This document shows positions 33,897 to 46,039 of a stretch of 64,000 nt of DNA, piece after piece. This DNA is from Reticulascus tulasneorum (Eukaryota > Ascomycota > Sordariomycetes > Glomerellales > Reticulascaceae), in assembly GCA_001557505.1 (NCBI GenBank), contig LSAX01000001.1, forward strand, positions 1,302,001 through 1,366,000, read 5' to 3'. Numbering within the stretch: the stretch's first letter is position 1; every line of letters starts with the position of its first letter. A program made the position numbers and the translations under genes. The notes below the pieces were generated by a model. That model saw only the letters and a program-made list of their open reading frames with translations, was not told the origin of the DNA and ran no database searches.

Positions 33897-34567
33897 AGTT
33901 CCCACTTGGATCGTTGCAAGCTTGTGAAGGGAGTCCGCAGTTCAGATTGTGTGGTTAGAAAGGGCTTCGCCCGTTATGGTGTGCTGGGGTTCGAGCGCCA
34001 GGCAAAAGCTACGGAAGCGGCAGACGTGTCGAATCGAGCGCGGGCGGCTGCATCAAGACCGAGTTAGCATCGACTACTACCGCCGGATTGCAGATCCCAG
34101 AGAACGATTCGGCGGTATACAAGTACAGGAACGAACGATCAAGTTAGGAAATGAGAGCCCCGTGTGGTACGTTGGCAACGAGTGGTGATGATTGATGAAC
34201 GGAGCGAAGTGAATAAAGCTCCAAAACCCAGTTTCGAAATCCATGATTAAAAGGTGAAGCGGCTGGAGTTTCGGGTTATCGCATAAGCTTGCTATTACGA
34301 TCTATCACGCTAAACTAAAAGCGATTAGTCTGATATCGGGATCAGACTATCGGGCAGGCGGTAAAGATGCTGAAGTTGAAGACCCCACTATTCTGCCGCC
34401 CATTGCCTTCACAGTCAGCAGTTCATCAGTCACCAAACCCTCCTGAGCTTTCGTGAACTGGCAACTTCGAGGTCCTTTCCAGTATATGGAAGAAGAGTCT
34501 ATGTATAGCAAGAGACTTTCGTTCAGGGCTATACAGCAGATCTTGCAATGAGATAGCAGCCGGCAAG
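33897..34567. other. Divergent intergenic region NUFIP1 / RPC25
   Basis: This 671-base region holds the promoters of the two divergent genes. No coding frame or RNA gene is supported. Confidence 0.5.
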
Positions 34568-35424
34568 ATGTTCATCCTAGTCTGTCTTCACTTTTAGCTC
34601 CGACATGACCGTCCAGCTATTAACAAGACTTTAGACTAAAATTGCGGATCTGGTTCAGATTGCACCAGAGGACTTCAGAAAAAAGAGTATTGAGGCGATC
34701 GAGGACAATATTAATGCAAAGTACGCCAATAAGGTTCGCTTGCATCTTGAATCCGACGATACGAAGTGAAAGACCTGCTCACTCAACCTCTCACTCAGGT
34801 CATCCAGAAGATCGGTCTTTGTATCTGCCTTTACGACCTCTTGTGGACTTCAGAGGGTCTTATAGGCCACGGTACGGGCTTGGTGAATGTCAATGGTATG
34901 GAAGTTCTTTGGGTATGCAGGACGAGCAGCTGACAGGTTCAAGTCGAATTTCGCATCATTGTATTTCGGCCCTTTAAGGGTGAGGTTATGCTGGCAAGAA
35001 TACGGAGCTCCACGCCGGCCGGCATCAACTGTAAGTTTCTAACTCGACAGCTTGGTCCAGAAGCTCATATCATTCTCAGTGAGAACCGATTTCTTCCAAG
35101 ACATATTTGTTCCATTCGAAGAATTGCCGGATGGAGCTGAGTAGTATGAGAATACCAAAGCTCGAGGCTGAGCTCGAGGCTAACAAGTTCTGCAGCAACC
35201 ATCAAGAACAGCTCTGGATTTGGAACTTTGATGAGGAGCGACTGTTCTACGATAACCATGAAATGGTCCGATTCCAGGTCATTGACGAAGAGTGGCACGA
35301 TCAAACGCCGGTGGGCCCTACTGAAAAAGAGGTTGCGCCGCCAAAAGCACCTTACAAGATCAAAGGCAGCATGGCAAAAGATGGTTTGGGCGTTTGCCTG
35401 TGGTGGGATGGCAGTGCAGAATGA
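34568..35424 (+). CDS. RPC25: RNA polymerase III subunit Rpc25 (Rpc8)
   Basis: Pol III stalk subunit, the counterpart of Rpb7, needed for initiation. Six exons (34568-34579, 34635-34733, 34799-34895, 34944-35030, 35080-35140, 35196-35424) give 194 residues; yeast has 212. The Rpb7-like N-terminal domain starts MFILTKIADLVQIAPEDF and includes NINAKYANKVIQKIGLCIC and GHGTGLVNVNVEFRIIVFRP. The OB-fold part has RTDFFQDIFVPFEELPDG and EQLWIWNFDEERLFYD. The fifth intron (35141-35195, 55 bases, branch GCTAAC) is mostly open in the downstream frame, so an unspliced reading looks like a frameshift. The first exon encodes only four residues. It is convergent with EMC3, with 79 bases between stops. Confidence 0.92.
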
Positions 35425-35503
35425 CAGGCCATGAAGACGCGGACGGTAAAACGACAGGTGAATGAGACGCAATGCCATGTCATGTACATATTTATCTATG
35501 ATT

Positions 35504-36493
35504 CTAAGCTTTGATACCCGCGAGTAATCGTTGTTCGACGCCGTCTAAAACAGAATAGTGCTCAACAACAGCGAGATTCTCTGCCTCTCCCTGGAATTGC
35601 TTGTCTGGGTCGACACCGGGGCCAAACATCTGGGGAGCCTGAGGGCCCATTTGTCCCATTTGTTGCGCCATTTGACTTGCAGCTATCATTCGTCAGCAGG
35701 GGGGATCAATGAACTTCTCGCGCACGTCAACGTACCATTATCGCTACCCAAGATGAAGTTAAACACGGACTGCAGGCCAAAGATACACAAGAAGTACCAG
35801 CTGATACTCGACATCCATCTGGGGTCCATGTCCTTCGTCGCAACACCTGCTTGCAACATGCTTTTGAACTTGATCGTTATGGGAAAGGGCATTTTCACTG
35901 GCACGCGTTAGTCAACGTCCTAGGGAATCCATCCTGTCCGCTAGAACATACTAATGACGTATCCACTGAAGAAAGCATTGATCCAGCTCATGATGAGAGT
36001 ATTGGGAATCATCATGGCCATGTTGTTCTTCATCATCCCCATCATGCCGTCCATTGCACTCGGGTCCGTCAGGGGGTTCGCTGGAGGCTGGCCCTTTTGG
36101 TCTGGATTCTTGAGATACGCGCCGGATTCGTAGGCTGGAATGAGTGCATCGCGACGGGATTCAAAGGACTTCTTCGTCAGGACGTGGAAGTTGCCTCGCA
36201 CGTTGATACCATGCTGCATCTGCCTTTGCTCTCGTGTGGCAGGCAGGTCTTGCTTCTTAGGGGCCGAAGCCATGAGCACTGTCGCATAATGTCGGAGAAC
36301 ACCTGTCAGAATCTAGAGGAGGTAAGCCTGTTGCCATGCTTCATTCAATGCGTGCGACGAACCATGACAATTGTAATCGGGAACAGGATCCAGTAGCTGC
36401 ATTGTGTAAGCATGCGAACGGAGCTTGTGATGGAGTGGCCACGTACAATAGCTGGGGATCCCGATGGATCGTTTGCACCGTAGGTTGGGCCAT
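35504..36493 (-). CDS. EMC3: ER membrane protein complex subunit 3 (EMC3)
   Basis: Core insertase subunit of the EMC, related to Oxa1/GET1, which inserts moderately hydrophobic and tail-anchored segments into the ER membrane. Five exons (36493-36447, 36396-36363, 36312-35952, 35897-35736, 35682-35504) give 260 residues, normal for the family. TM1 is LFYWILFPITIVMILTGV. A cytosolic helical hairpin includes NFHVLTKKSFESRRDALI and a Met-rich loop DGMMGMMKNNMAMMIPN. TM2 and TM3 follow (SWINAFFSGYVI; ISWYFLCIFGLQSVFNFIL). The Gln/Met-rich tail SQMAQQMGQMGPQ is usual in fungal EMC3. It is divergent from the SPC2 gene. Confidence 0.93.
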
Positions 36494-36820
36494 CGCGAAT
36501 GAGCTTTTGCGTAGTATGTACAATTGACTATGTGATGCGAGAATCTTGAAGCTTGGAGCTTTTCGAAGTTCCGCGACGTTAGCTACGAATAGGACTGAGG
36601 ATTTGGTGATGGAGCAGGCCTTTCGGATGTTTATTTCTGCGGAGCCGAAAGACCACCTTTGAATTTCCATCTCACAGCCCAGGACCCTTGCATTTGCATG
36701 AGCTCCCAGTAAGATCCACTAACTGGAGCTCACAACGAACACATCACACTAAGTTTAGTAGAAGCAATCCAGCACCATTCGGGCAGTTCACGATTCACAA
36801 CACAATTCACGACCGTAGCG
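36494..36820. promoter_or_regulatory. Shared divergent promoter region EMC3 / SPC2
   Basis: 327 bases separate the starts of two ER-translocation genes, an insertase subunit and a signal peptidase subunit. Co-regulation through this region is plausible. I did not identify a defined factor site. Confidence 0.45.
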
Positions 36821-37607
36821 ATGGCCTCCTCTGAGCGGATAACAGTCCACAACCTTTCCGGTAAGCAACCATTCATTTCCCATCATCCGAGTCTCCAAAA
36901 CCCAGTCCACTAACACCCACTGCAGACCTCAAGAACACATCCGACGACGCAATACCCAACTACCTCAACTCCCTCAAATTCACACAATCCCATGTCCTAA
37001 CAGACGTACGCCTCGCTCTCGGCTATACCGCGTTCGCCGTCGCAGCTGCTTGCTTCGCTTGGGACTACAAGCTCGGCTGGGACCAAACCAAATATTACAC
37101 TGCTGCAGCCGTTGTGGTCTATAGCCTGCTGAACGGCGCGCTGACGCTGTGGATATGGCTGAAGGAGCAGGGCATTGTGTATGAGGGAACGTCGCCTGCA
37201 GGAGAGAAAGTAGGCTGGTTCCTACATATGATTGGGAAACCAAAGTAGTGCTAACAAAAGTGAAGATCAGCATAGCAACCTCTACGAAGAAGAATGTGCC
37301 GGTCTATAACTTGAAAATAACAGTCACAGACAAGGGCGGGAAACAGAAGTCACAAGACTTCGCGCAGTCTTTTACACAGTGGTTTGACTCGCAGGGTACC
37401 TTTGTTACTCTACCATTTCAGGAGATGCTTGCGACAAGCGTTCCTGCTATTGGAAGGATAGACCCCAAACGAGTCAAGTCAGCTTCTTCAGAATATGCCC
37501 CTGAAGTCCTAGATGCTTTGCTTGCAGCATCATCCACAAATACAACAGGAAGCGCATCAGGTGCTGAGGCAGCAGCAAAGAAGGGTGGAAAGCGACGCAA
37601 GGTCTAG
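36821..37607 (+). CDS. SPC2: Signal peptidase complex subunit 2
   Basis: Accessory subunit of the ER signal peptidase complex (SPC25), contacting the Sec61 translocon. Three exons (36821-36860, 36926-37209, 37266-37607) give 221 residues. Two membrane segments lie about residues 50-66 and 77-95, followed by the cytosolic domain (KISIATSTKKNVPVYNLKI and FTQWFDSQGTFV). The tail is Lys-rich (KKGGKRRKV). Intron 2 (56 bases, GTAGGC..GTGCTAAC..GAAG) uses the second of two nearby AGs; only this one keeps the frame and yields the family-like junction GEK-ISIA. Confidence 0.9.
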
Positions 37608-37866
37608 GGGCATTCCAGGATGATTTTGTCTTCCGGAGTTGCAATGTACATTTATGGGCAAATAAAAGGCATATGTGATCTTTGTGGTATCCATTATCAA
37701 ACAGTAGCCCATCTTCGGGCAATATTGTGAGGCTAGGCCTGGTGTGGTTCCCCCTCCGTAAACCAAATGCATAGTCTAATTCGACATGGGAATCATCATA
37801 TCCCAAATCCCCCTTCAATACTTGTGCTTGGCCCAAGGTTTTGTGTCATCAGACGGAGACTAAACC

Positions 37867-40800
37867 CTATTTGACATCCGCCCATGCCGCCCTCGCGACA
37901 AGAGCCGCCTTCCGAACCTCACGGAACTTGTCGCCGGATGCCAGTGCCAACATGCGACGCACGCGGGGTGAAAATTTCAAGGTTGCCCCGTTATGTAACG
38001 TTCCTGCCAATTGACCTAGAAGTCGAACGATCAGGGCTCGACAATTAGCTTCTGCAACACTAGACTGGTCAGGCTGAATGTATCCTTGAACCATCCAAGA
38101 CAAATCGTCTGCCTTGGAAGCAGGTTCTTTGTTGAGGACGGAGAATGAAGCATCCATGATGCTATTCAGAAAAGAATGGAGCTTCTCTGGTGCTTCAGAA
38201 GCAATCTCCTTCAAGATCTCAAGGCCAGCCTCCACGTCCTGACCGATTGGAAGATATCGCACGGTGCAAAGAATTAGTCGAATCAAGTCCTCTGCGTCAT
38301 CTTCATAAACCCCGAACGGCAGGTGTTTCACTGCGGATAGGACAGCGATGCTATAGTTTGCTATTGTCTGCCTCTGGCCGGCGTCTTCCGCCACTTTCGG
38401 CCATGCGTTGGGTAGCATGGGCTTGATAATCTCAAAATATGCTCTCTGTGTCCAGAGAGGCTTGATCTGAGCGTAGTGTTCTTTCGTTAGACAGTTGTAA
38501 GGTCCGAAAAGGAGCTCAAGGCTTCGGGCAAGAATGTAGCCAACAGCTCGATTCTCGGGTGCCTGCCTGATCTTTTGGAGAACTGCTGTCAATTCTCTGC
38601 CCCGGTACTGTCTGAGAATTCCTGCGGTAATAGCGTAAACGGGACCCGCTAGCTTTGAACCTAGATGGCTCTGCGTTCCTATATCTTCGACTGGTTGATT
38701 GGCTTCGTTTTGAAGAATACCAACCTGAGCAGCTTCCGTCTCTGTCGGGATGTCTTCATTTAAGACAAAATCCAACTGAGCTTCCATCATAGTAAATATG
38801 CTGCCCAGGTCATCAACGGGGTATTTGTTGGCGAGAATAGTAAGAATGCAATCAAGAGCGTATTGTGATCGAGAGCTTTCCACAGGATCTCTAGGTAGAA
38901 GACCTGCAAGGAGAATCCCATGCCCAACGCCATTTACAAACTAGCGCTAGTTAGTTGAGTGATGAATATGAAGGATAGAGTGACCTCACCATTGGTTTGA
39001 TGGCAGTTGGATGAAGGGACTGTAGCACACCCAGAGAGAGTACAACCTTTCGTCCGGAGCTGAACCCGCTAACGGGTGTGGTTGGCGGATTGCGAATGTT
39101 GTAGCTTTCTTCATGATGATGTGTACGAAGCATTGCATCTCGCACCTGCGCACCCTCCCAACGAATCATTCCAGACGGGTTGTTTGAACCAAATATATCA
39201 TCTCCGCGGAACAATGTAACAATATCCTCATGCAGCATGAGGGACGCTTGTTGATGCTTGTTCAATTTGCGAATCACATACGTTGCCATTGTTGCAAGCA
39301 TGCTCAGATATTGGTCTTCAGAATCAGTTGCGTCAAGATTTCCGCTTGAAAAGTCTGCACTAAGCTCAAGCGTCAATTCCGTGTCGTTAGCGTACGCAAC
39401 AACCTTTGTGGCTCTGCGATACAGCTGACGCGTGACAAAGAGACTGATGAGAGAGAATCTCGCATGAAGCTCTTGACTCTCTAACTGAGATGCCATACCT
39501 TCCTGGTCCAATTCCATCGCGGTTGCTTGGTGGACAGAAAAAGGAATGGGTTGGCTGCCGTCTATCTGGGGCAGAGTCGGAAACGTAGTGGTCACGTAGT
39601 GAAGCCAAGCACCAGGACGAAACCTCGCATCCTCGTATTCCACATTCGGTGCCTCTGGTAGATATTCCTGGCAGGCGTCTCCAAAGTAGCGAATTGTAGC
39701 TTGTATACCAGACGCAAACGCTGGCCATATACTAGGATGCGCTTTCATACCGAATATCGAATCCAGTTGCTTGAGCGAGGTGCTAAGCAGAAGAAGGAAG
39801 TTTGCAAACTTATCCCCATGCTTAGGAAGCTCAGAACAGCCAATGAAAGCCAATTTCAACATGCGAGTCTGCAGTATATCTGTGGTGTGTCTTGTTGATT
39901 CTTCACTTGATGGTATAAAGTCTTTGAGAAACTCAAATGCATCATCCACGATCTTCTCAAACTCCGAAGGGTATGCAGCAATGGCCTTCTGTAAAGAAAT
40001 CGTGGCCACCTGTACCAGGGCACTGAGTGGGTCTTCCTGATGAATTGGAGTATTAGACAGATTGAGAACAATTCTTGAAAGGTCGGAGCAAATGACGTCG
40101 CAAGTGCCTTCCGGTAACAGACGACTAGGGCCGTCGAGATGTTGGATCGAGGGTTGACGGACAAGCAAGCCCATGCCTTCAATGGCTTTCTTGCCTATGG
40201 TTATTTCCTCAGGTTTCGCAACAATTCCAATGGCTTCTTTGAAGGGCAAGAGGTAGGCATCAGAATAAAGAGAAGTAAACAAAGTCTCGGTGGCCATATG
40301 CTCTTGTTTGTCGTCAGAGGAGAGCTGTTTGATAGGTTCGAGTAGAGAGAGCCGAACTTCCAGCAGAGAATTGAGGAGGCCGAGAAGACTGTTTGTATGC
40401 TCGGGTGACTTAGGGTGACGAAGGTTTTCCTTGATATGAGTGATGGTAGGGGAAACCATTAGGGCGAAAGCACCCAGCTTCGCGCTGTGAACACTGACCA
40501 AGAGCTTTCCCACTGCTGCGGTGTATGTGGAATTGGCAAGGTCTTCCAGGCAATCACGCTGCACCGTGATCGCGAAATCTCTCAGATCAGTACCTGTCAA
40601 TCTGCTCGAAAGGGATCGGATGACCTCCATTGTGGCTTTAATCGTCTCTTCAATCTCTCCATTGCGGACTTCATACTTCAGACTGCTCCAGATCTTGTCC
40701 GCATATGGGGCGACGCCCTGCTCCACATGTTCGTATTTATCCACGCAGGCTTTGAGGGTTCTCAGAATATCGAGCTAACGGGTCTCTCATTAGCTCTTGC

Positions 40801-41881
40801 TCAGGATGCACACAGCTGATTAAGTCACCCACCTTGACATTCACGCTCACACTTTCGCCTTGATCCAATTTTTCGAGAAGGTACGGTATAGCCAACTTGG
40901 ACACTCGGTAGTGTGCTGAAAAACAATCCCGCAGGCTTGCCTTTAGTTGATCCGCAGTAATACCAGAAGGGTGATTTGATGCTCTCAGGGAAATTGGGAA
41001 ATATGCCGAGAAGATGCCAAAGATTTCTTCGACAATTTCTGGTGCAGGAGAAAATTCGGCAAGGAAAATCCGCAGTATGCCGAACCACTGGAGCAAGCAT
41101 TTAGGATCACGCTCGTTGCGACAAAGCTGTAAGAGCTGCGTCATGAAATTCGACATTGGGCCGTGTCGGTACTGGAGGTCGTTTGCTACCTTCGCATTCG
41201 AGAATAAGCGTGCGCAGAGCTCGTATATAGCCAGTCGAGTCTCCGATACTTGTGTCTTGAAGTCTTCGCCGAGGCTATACACGCTTTGCAGAATGTCTTC
41301 AGCTTTCTGAGCCTGAAAGTTTGTCATGATAGCCACCCGGGCAAGTGCACGGGTAGCAGGCAAGATTCCGGCTTTCTGATCTAACTTGAACAAGGATCCG
41401 AAAAACGCAATCAGAAGATTGACTACGTTGGTTAGCAATGAAGCCAATATTGAGAGCCCCCACAGCAGAACGAACCTTGCTCTGTCTTCAGGACATCGAG
41501 CGGCAAAATCTCCAGCGTCGCTGCTAGAAAACTCATCGCTTGTGAGACAGTTAACAGACGTTCAACCAGTGTGCAAGCAGAAGCGTTACCTTTGGAGCGG
41601 GCGATGACATCTCCACTAGCTTCACCATCTTCACCATCTTCCATCTGGTCGTCATCACTTGAAATCCAATTTCGGATTGACTCTACCCATCTGGCTACTG
41701 GATTGCTGGCCCTAGGAGCCTCTTGGATTGCTGGTATAACGGTCAATTGTCATTCGCATCAAACGAGGTGGCAGTCAGGAAATCCACACATACCTGCAGC
41801 TGCTTCTTTGGCGATGCCCTGCAACTCGGCTTCATTGTCCGTTAGGACATAGGTGAGGGCAAGCTGGCGGAAGTCCGCCAT
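37867..41881 (-). CDS. MET18: MMS19/Met18, cytosolic iron-sulfur targeting factor
   Basis: HEAT-repeat scaffold of the CIA targeting complex. It delivers Fe-S clusters to nuclear DNA-metabolism enzymes such as XPD, primase and polymerases. Six exons (41881-41794, 41730-41590, 41538-41476, 41422-40833, 40774-38990, 38940-37867) give 1246 residues. The MMS19 N-terminal domain is marked by the start MADFRQLALTYVLTDNEAEL, RSKAMSFLAATLEIL and the KTEQVNLLIAFFGSLF stretch; LLQWFGILRIFL lies later in it. The C-terminal domain has FVNGVGHGILLAG and NRAVGYILARSLELL, ending EVRKAALVARAAWADVK. Introns are 49-63 bases. It is divergent from MTD1 and convergent with SPC2. Confidence 0.92.
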
Positions 41882-42558
41882 CCTGGGCAACTTTCACCTC
41901 AATACTGAACCTTGATCACATATGATGTTGGGAAAAAGAAGAGATGTTTCCGGCGGTTGTTCACTGAGTGAGTGAAGCACGTCTCGTGGCAACGGAAAGA
42001 GCGAGATACTGGTATTCAGAATAGTTCTAGGGCAGAAACTCATTCGGAAGGCGGTGGTGATTCTTATCCTCTTATCGGATGGTCAGCATTTACAATTTCA
42101 CCAAACGTCAACGGCGCTAGTAATTAAGCGAGTCCGCTAGTCCCGAACCAGTAAGAGGGGCAGTCTCTCGGCTGAGGGCCCGAAATTTTTTTTTTCAATT
42201 GCAGATGCTCTTGGAACCAGAGAGCCCCTCCATGATCGGAGCGTGTTTAATATGGATGAGAACAAATTTATACTTCTGCCTCATTGACGACGCAATTGCC
42301 TCACTCCGGTGGCATGAAGTTCTAAAGGAACCTGTTCGGCGGACAATTTCATCTTGCACCATCATCAGTGACCGTGATTCGAGTCTTTTGATCTTTAAAC
42401 TCTCATCCCTAGCGTACCTAGTCGGTTAACAAGCTGTCAATGAGGGGCAGGCAACTTAAGGTCTGGACAAGATAAGTAAGTGCTCGCCAGATTATTCCGA
42501 GAACAGTTCACTAATTCCCAGCAAAGGAATTCCTTTCTCTGTTATTCACAATCACAAA
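41882..42558. other. Divergent intergenic region MET18 / MTD1
   Basis: This 677-base region carries both promoters. I see no other gene or repeat. Confidence 0.5.
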
Positions 42559-43673
42559 ATGGCCTCTCACTCAGTACCGAAGACCTGCAAGGTAGTCATG
42601 GCGGACACCATTGCCAAAGGTCTTCTCTCGGAAGTTAAGGAATCCGTGCAGAAAGTTGAAGGAGATGTCGCCGGAAGACCGACTCTGGTAGCATTCCTAG
42701 CCAATGATGATCCTGCCGCGCTCAAGTACGCGGAGTGGTCTCAGAAGACTTGCGAGGAGAAGTAAGTAGACCCTATTTATTTCCTGAAAAACGTGGACTA
42801 CTTCGGAGTTACGATTGGGATTGCTCACAACACCTCCAGTGGGTTCAATTTCGACCTGCGAAGAGTAGATAAGGAAGTACTCGAAGAGCGAATCATGGAC
42901 GCAAATGAGGATGACAAGGTTGACGGCATCATCGTCTACTATCCCATCTTCCCTGGAAACCCAACTCACGACAAGTACATCCAAGAGACAGTCTCCCTTC
43001 TCAAAGATGTCGAAGGGCTCTGCCACAAGCACTTATATAACATGTATCACAACGTCCGGTTTCTGGACCCGCCTCACAACTTGAAGAAGTCGATTCTCCC
43101 CTGTACGCCACTCGCGGTTGTTAAGATTCTTGAGTATCTTCAGATCTACAACCCCATCTTGGCATACGGAAACCGCCTGTTCGGAAAGACGATCACAGTC
43201 ATCAACAGATCAGAAGTCAACGGCCGACCGCTTGCTGCACTTCTGGCCAACGATGGTGCTACCGTGTATTCTGTCGACATCACTGGCGTTCAGGTGTTTA
43301 CCAGAGGTGAGGGGATTAAACAGCCGCGCCACCAAGTCCAGGATAAGGAAGGTTGGGGCTTGGAACAGTGCCTTCCCATCAGCGACGTGATTATTGGAGG
43401 GGTTCCAATAGAAGACTACAAGGTCCCTACAAACCTCGTCAGGGATGGAGCGGTGTGCATCAACTTCTCCTCTTTCCGAAACTTTGATGGGCCTGCAATC
43501 AAGGAGAAGGCGTCCATATACGTACCTTCTGTTGGAAAGGTGACCATTGCAGTTCTCCTGAGAAACCTCGTGGTAAGTTCCTGCAGCATGGTCCACAGTC
43601 TCGTGAGCCAGATGCTGATGGTCTCTAGCGGCTGGTTGCAAACCGACAAACAAAGGCGACAGCTCAAAGCTAG
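42559..43673 (+). CDS. MTD1: NAD-dependent methylenetetrahydrofolate dehydrogenase
   Basis: Cytosolic enzyme oxidising 5,10-methylene-THF to 5,10-methenyl-THF with NAD+, in one-carbon supply for purines. Three exons (42559-42761, 42840-43572, 43629-43673) give 326 residues; yeast Mtd1 has 320. The substrate domain has CKVVMADTIAKGLLSEV and KVDGIIVYYPIFPG; the latter replaces the VQLPLP-type motif of bifunctional enzymes, as in yeast Mtd1. The Rossmann part has ITVINRSEVNGRPLAALLA followed by GATVYSVD. The end RLVANRQTKATAQS comes from the 15-codon last exon. Without the last splice, the frame would run on to 43896. Confidence 0.94.
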
Positions 43674-44689
43674 TTTCGAGGCTCCTATAGAACAACTGAA
43701 AATTCACTGTGGGACGCTTTGCTGGTCTAGGATAGACTGGAAGAGTCGGCGAAAAGTATTTGTGTTGCGTTGCATTTCATCCTCGAAGGCGTTCGATGTA
43801 GGCATTCTTGCCAGGACTGGCAGCTGTTGTTGGGTAGTATACACAGATTTCGGTTGTATATACTGTTTCGAAAGACTATGTAGTGTGCTTTGTTAGAAAG
43901 AATTCCCGGGACAAATGCTCCGCGGTCATCTAGGCCATATGTCTTGTGATGGGTCAGTTGTAGCACGTCCATTGAGAGCATATCGGGCTATACGTGAATG
44001 TCTGGGTGTGCAAAGGTATCTGTCCGCTGCCGCCGGATTTGGCGGAGTATCATTCATTGGCAAACACACAAAGCACTACAAAAGAGATTCGTTGCTCTGA
44101 GGTAGCGCAGCCTGACGTTGAACACCTGAGCCCGGGACGAAGCAAAGGCGAGAACAATTGACGAAAACCAAGGAAAGAGGGCTGGCAAATGGCCGGGAAT
44201 GGTTCAATTACAACTTTCCGGCCTCTTCACAAAGAACACCAAAGATTACACCGAAAAGAACAATGACATGGCAGCAACAGATATACTGTAAAGTACACAC
44301 AGTCTCATTTCGGTCATAAGATCTACGGCGAGCTAAACCCATGCAACTCTGTTCCCAATCATACCCTCCCAAAAACGCCTCCATGCAAGATGGCCGATCC
44401 GCCATCCAGCCTCTCCCCCGTCGTCCACCATCATGCAGATACTTCCCCTTTTTTTTACTGCTCTCCCTGAGCCGCCCCATCCATCCATCTCCCGGACTAC
44501 AAACGCAAGCTCCGGCCGGAGCGGAGAATGCAACAATAACTCCTTTTATATGTCTGATGAGGAGGAAGGGTGGTAAGGGGGGGGGGATATGCGCGTTTAA
44601 GAATGGTTCGGTAAGAATGAGGCCGTTCAGAAGTGAAGATTTGTACCATGGTCCCATCTAGAAATGAGCAAGTATGCGCTTCGGGACAA
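43674..44689. other. Intergenic, convergent 3' ends
   Basis: This 1.0 kb gap lies between the stops of MTD1 and the unknown gene at 44690. It includes a run of ten G at 44577-44586 and T-rich stretches. The frames at 44208-44661 show no domain. Confidence 0.5.
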
Positions 44690-45334
44690 TTACTCCAGAC
44701 TCCGCGCTCGCTTAGAACTCGGCCGCTCGAGTTCATCTTCCTCCGCTGCACGTCGGCGTCTGCTCGCCGCAACAACAGCACCCCGCTGACGGAGGACTTC
44801 GGACACGACGGTCTCGCTGCCGATGACGTTACCGTTGCCCTCGATTGATATGCCTGCATCGACCTCGATCTTGATAGGTCTGGGCCGCCCGTCCTCGTCG
44901 ATCATGGGGATCCCGCAGTTGGCAGTGCTGTTGCTCTTGATGGCACGAACGACGGCCTCGGCTATAGCGTTGGCTTGCTCTGCAGGCGTGAATGTCAAGG
45001 CAATGAGGTTCTGGTCGCGCGAGACATTGATCCGAGCGGAGATGCGCAATGAGATGGGCGAGATGACCTCGTGGTCTTCGTCGTCAGATTCCTCCTCCAA
45101 CATCTCTACCTGCGGTGCAACACCGTGAATGGTGTTGATGCCGTTGATGCCATTGACACCAGGAGGGAAGGTTACGTTGGGGCTGTTATTGAAGATGGCG
45201 GCGAGGCTGGCCTGCAGACGACTGCGCATGGGAGGCGTGTAAGCCGGCGGTGGTTCCTGCCTGTTGGTGGGAGAGCTCTCCTTAGGAATCTCCGGTGGTG
45301 ACGAAGGATTATCATTCTGGGTTGCAGTGTTCAT
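44690..45334 (-). CDS. Hypothetical protein, 214 residues
   Basis: An intronless frame starting at the ATG at 45334. I do not recognise the family. The N-terminal ~50 residues are Pro/Ser/Asn-rich (EPPPAYTPPMRSRLQASLAAIF). A patch GVNGINGINTIHGV is followed by an acidic EMLEEESDDEDHE. Residues ~100-175 have even, folded-looking composition (LRISARINVSRDQNLIALTF, ANAIAEAVVRAIK), then IEVDAGISIEGNGNVIG. The C-terminus is strongly basic (ASRRRRAAEEDELERPSSKRARSLE), like a nuclear localisation signal. A nuclear protein is plausible. Length, codon use and the ordered middle support a real gene. Confidence 0.65.
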   Translation of the reverse strand: MNTATQNDNPSSPPEIPKESSPTNRQEPPPAYTPPMRSRLQASLAAIFNNSPNVTFPPGVNGINGINTIHGVAPQVEMLEEESDDEDHEVISPISLRISARINVSRDQNLIALTFTPAEQANAIAEAVVRAIKSNSTANCGIPMIDEDGRPRPIKIEVDAGISIEGNGNVIGSETVVSEVLRQRGAVVAASRRRRAAEEDELERPSSKRARSLE

Positions 45335-46027
45335 GGTCTTGTGAGGGGGGTCGGGGAACTGGCAAACCACCCCTTTCAGTACCTAGAAGTACGGTTTGCT
45401 GCTGATGTTGCTGGCGCAATAGGGTTGCTAAGTTCAGGTAGCTAGTCGGCCTCCTCTGGGTGATGGAATCTCTGCAAACACTACTGCTCTGTCTGCAAGA
45501 AGAGATATGGATAACATGAGAAGAAGGGATCTTGTATCTAAAGCCCGTTTTGGTGCAAGATGGTGTGATGCTGTCGTTGCAGAACGAGAATGGAGGGGAT
45601 CAAGAAAGGACAAGAGTGCCCTACACGAAGAATAATATATACAAGTGAGGGTGGGTAGGGTAGTAGATAAAGTGTAGATTTCTTCAGCAAACGGGCTTAC
45701 CCTCAAGCTACCTAACCATGGTACCTTAGGCACATTGAATCAGGGTGTAGGAGCCCGGATGATCGGATCTACGGTACAGGGACAACATTGTTTTACAGGG
45801 ACCTATTCACAACGATCTGAATACGACCTGGCCTATTGATCAGGTTTTTTTCTAATTTTGCTCACTGTCATTTCACTCCCAATCCAACCTCAACCCACTT
45901 TTATGCAAACACAGGCTCTTTCATATTGTGCCATGACAATCATCAATGGGGTGAATAGGTAAAGGGGTAGGTAGGTACCTTGGTAGGCTCTATGGTACCT
46001 GAGGTAAGAAGGAAGGAAGTAGGGCAG

Positions 46028-46039
46028 CCCCCCCCCCCC
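46028..46039. repeat. Poly-C run (12 bases)
   Basis: Uninterrupted C run in non-coding sequence next to the AGGTA-rich patch. Confidence 0.9.

Noticed and set aside
33990..34020. tRNA-like ggggttcgagcgcc
   Set aside because: The stem pairing fails and no A-box lies at the right distance upstream.
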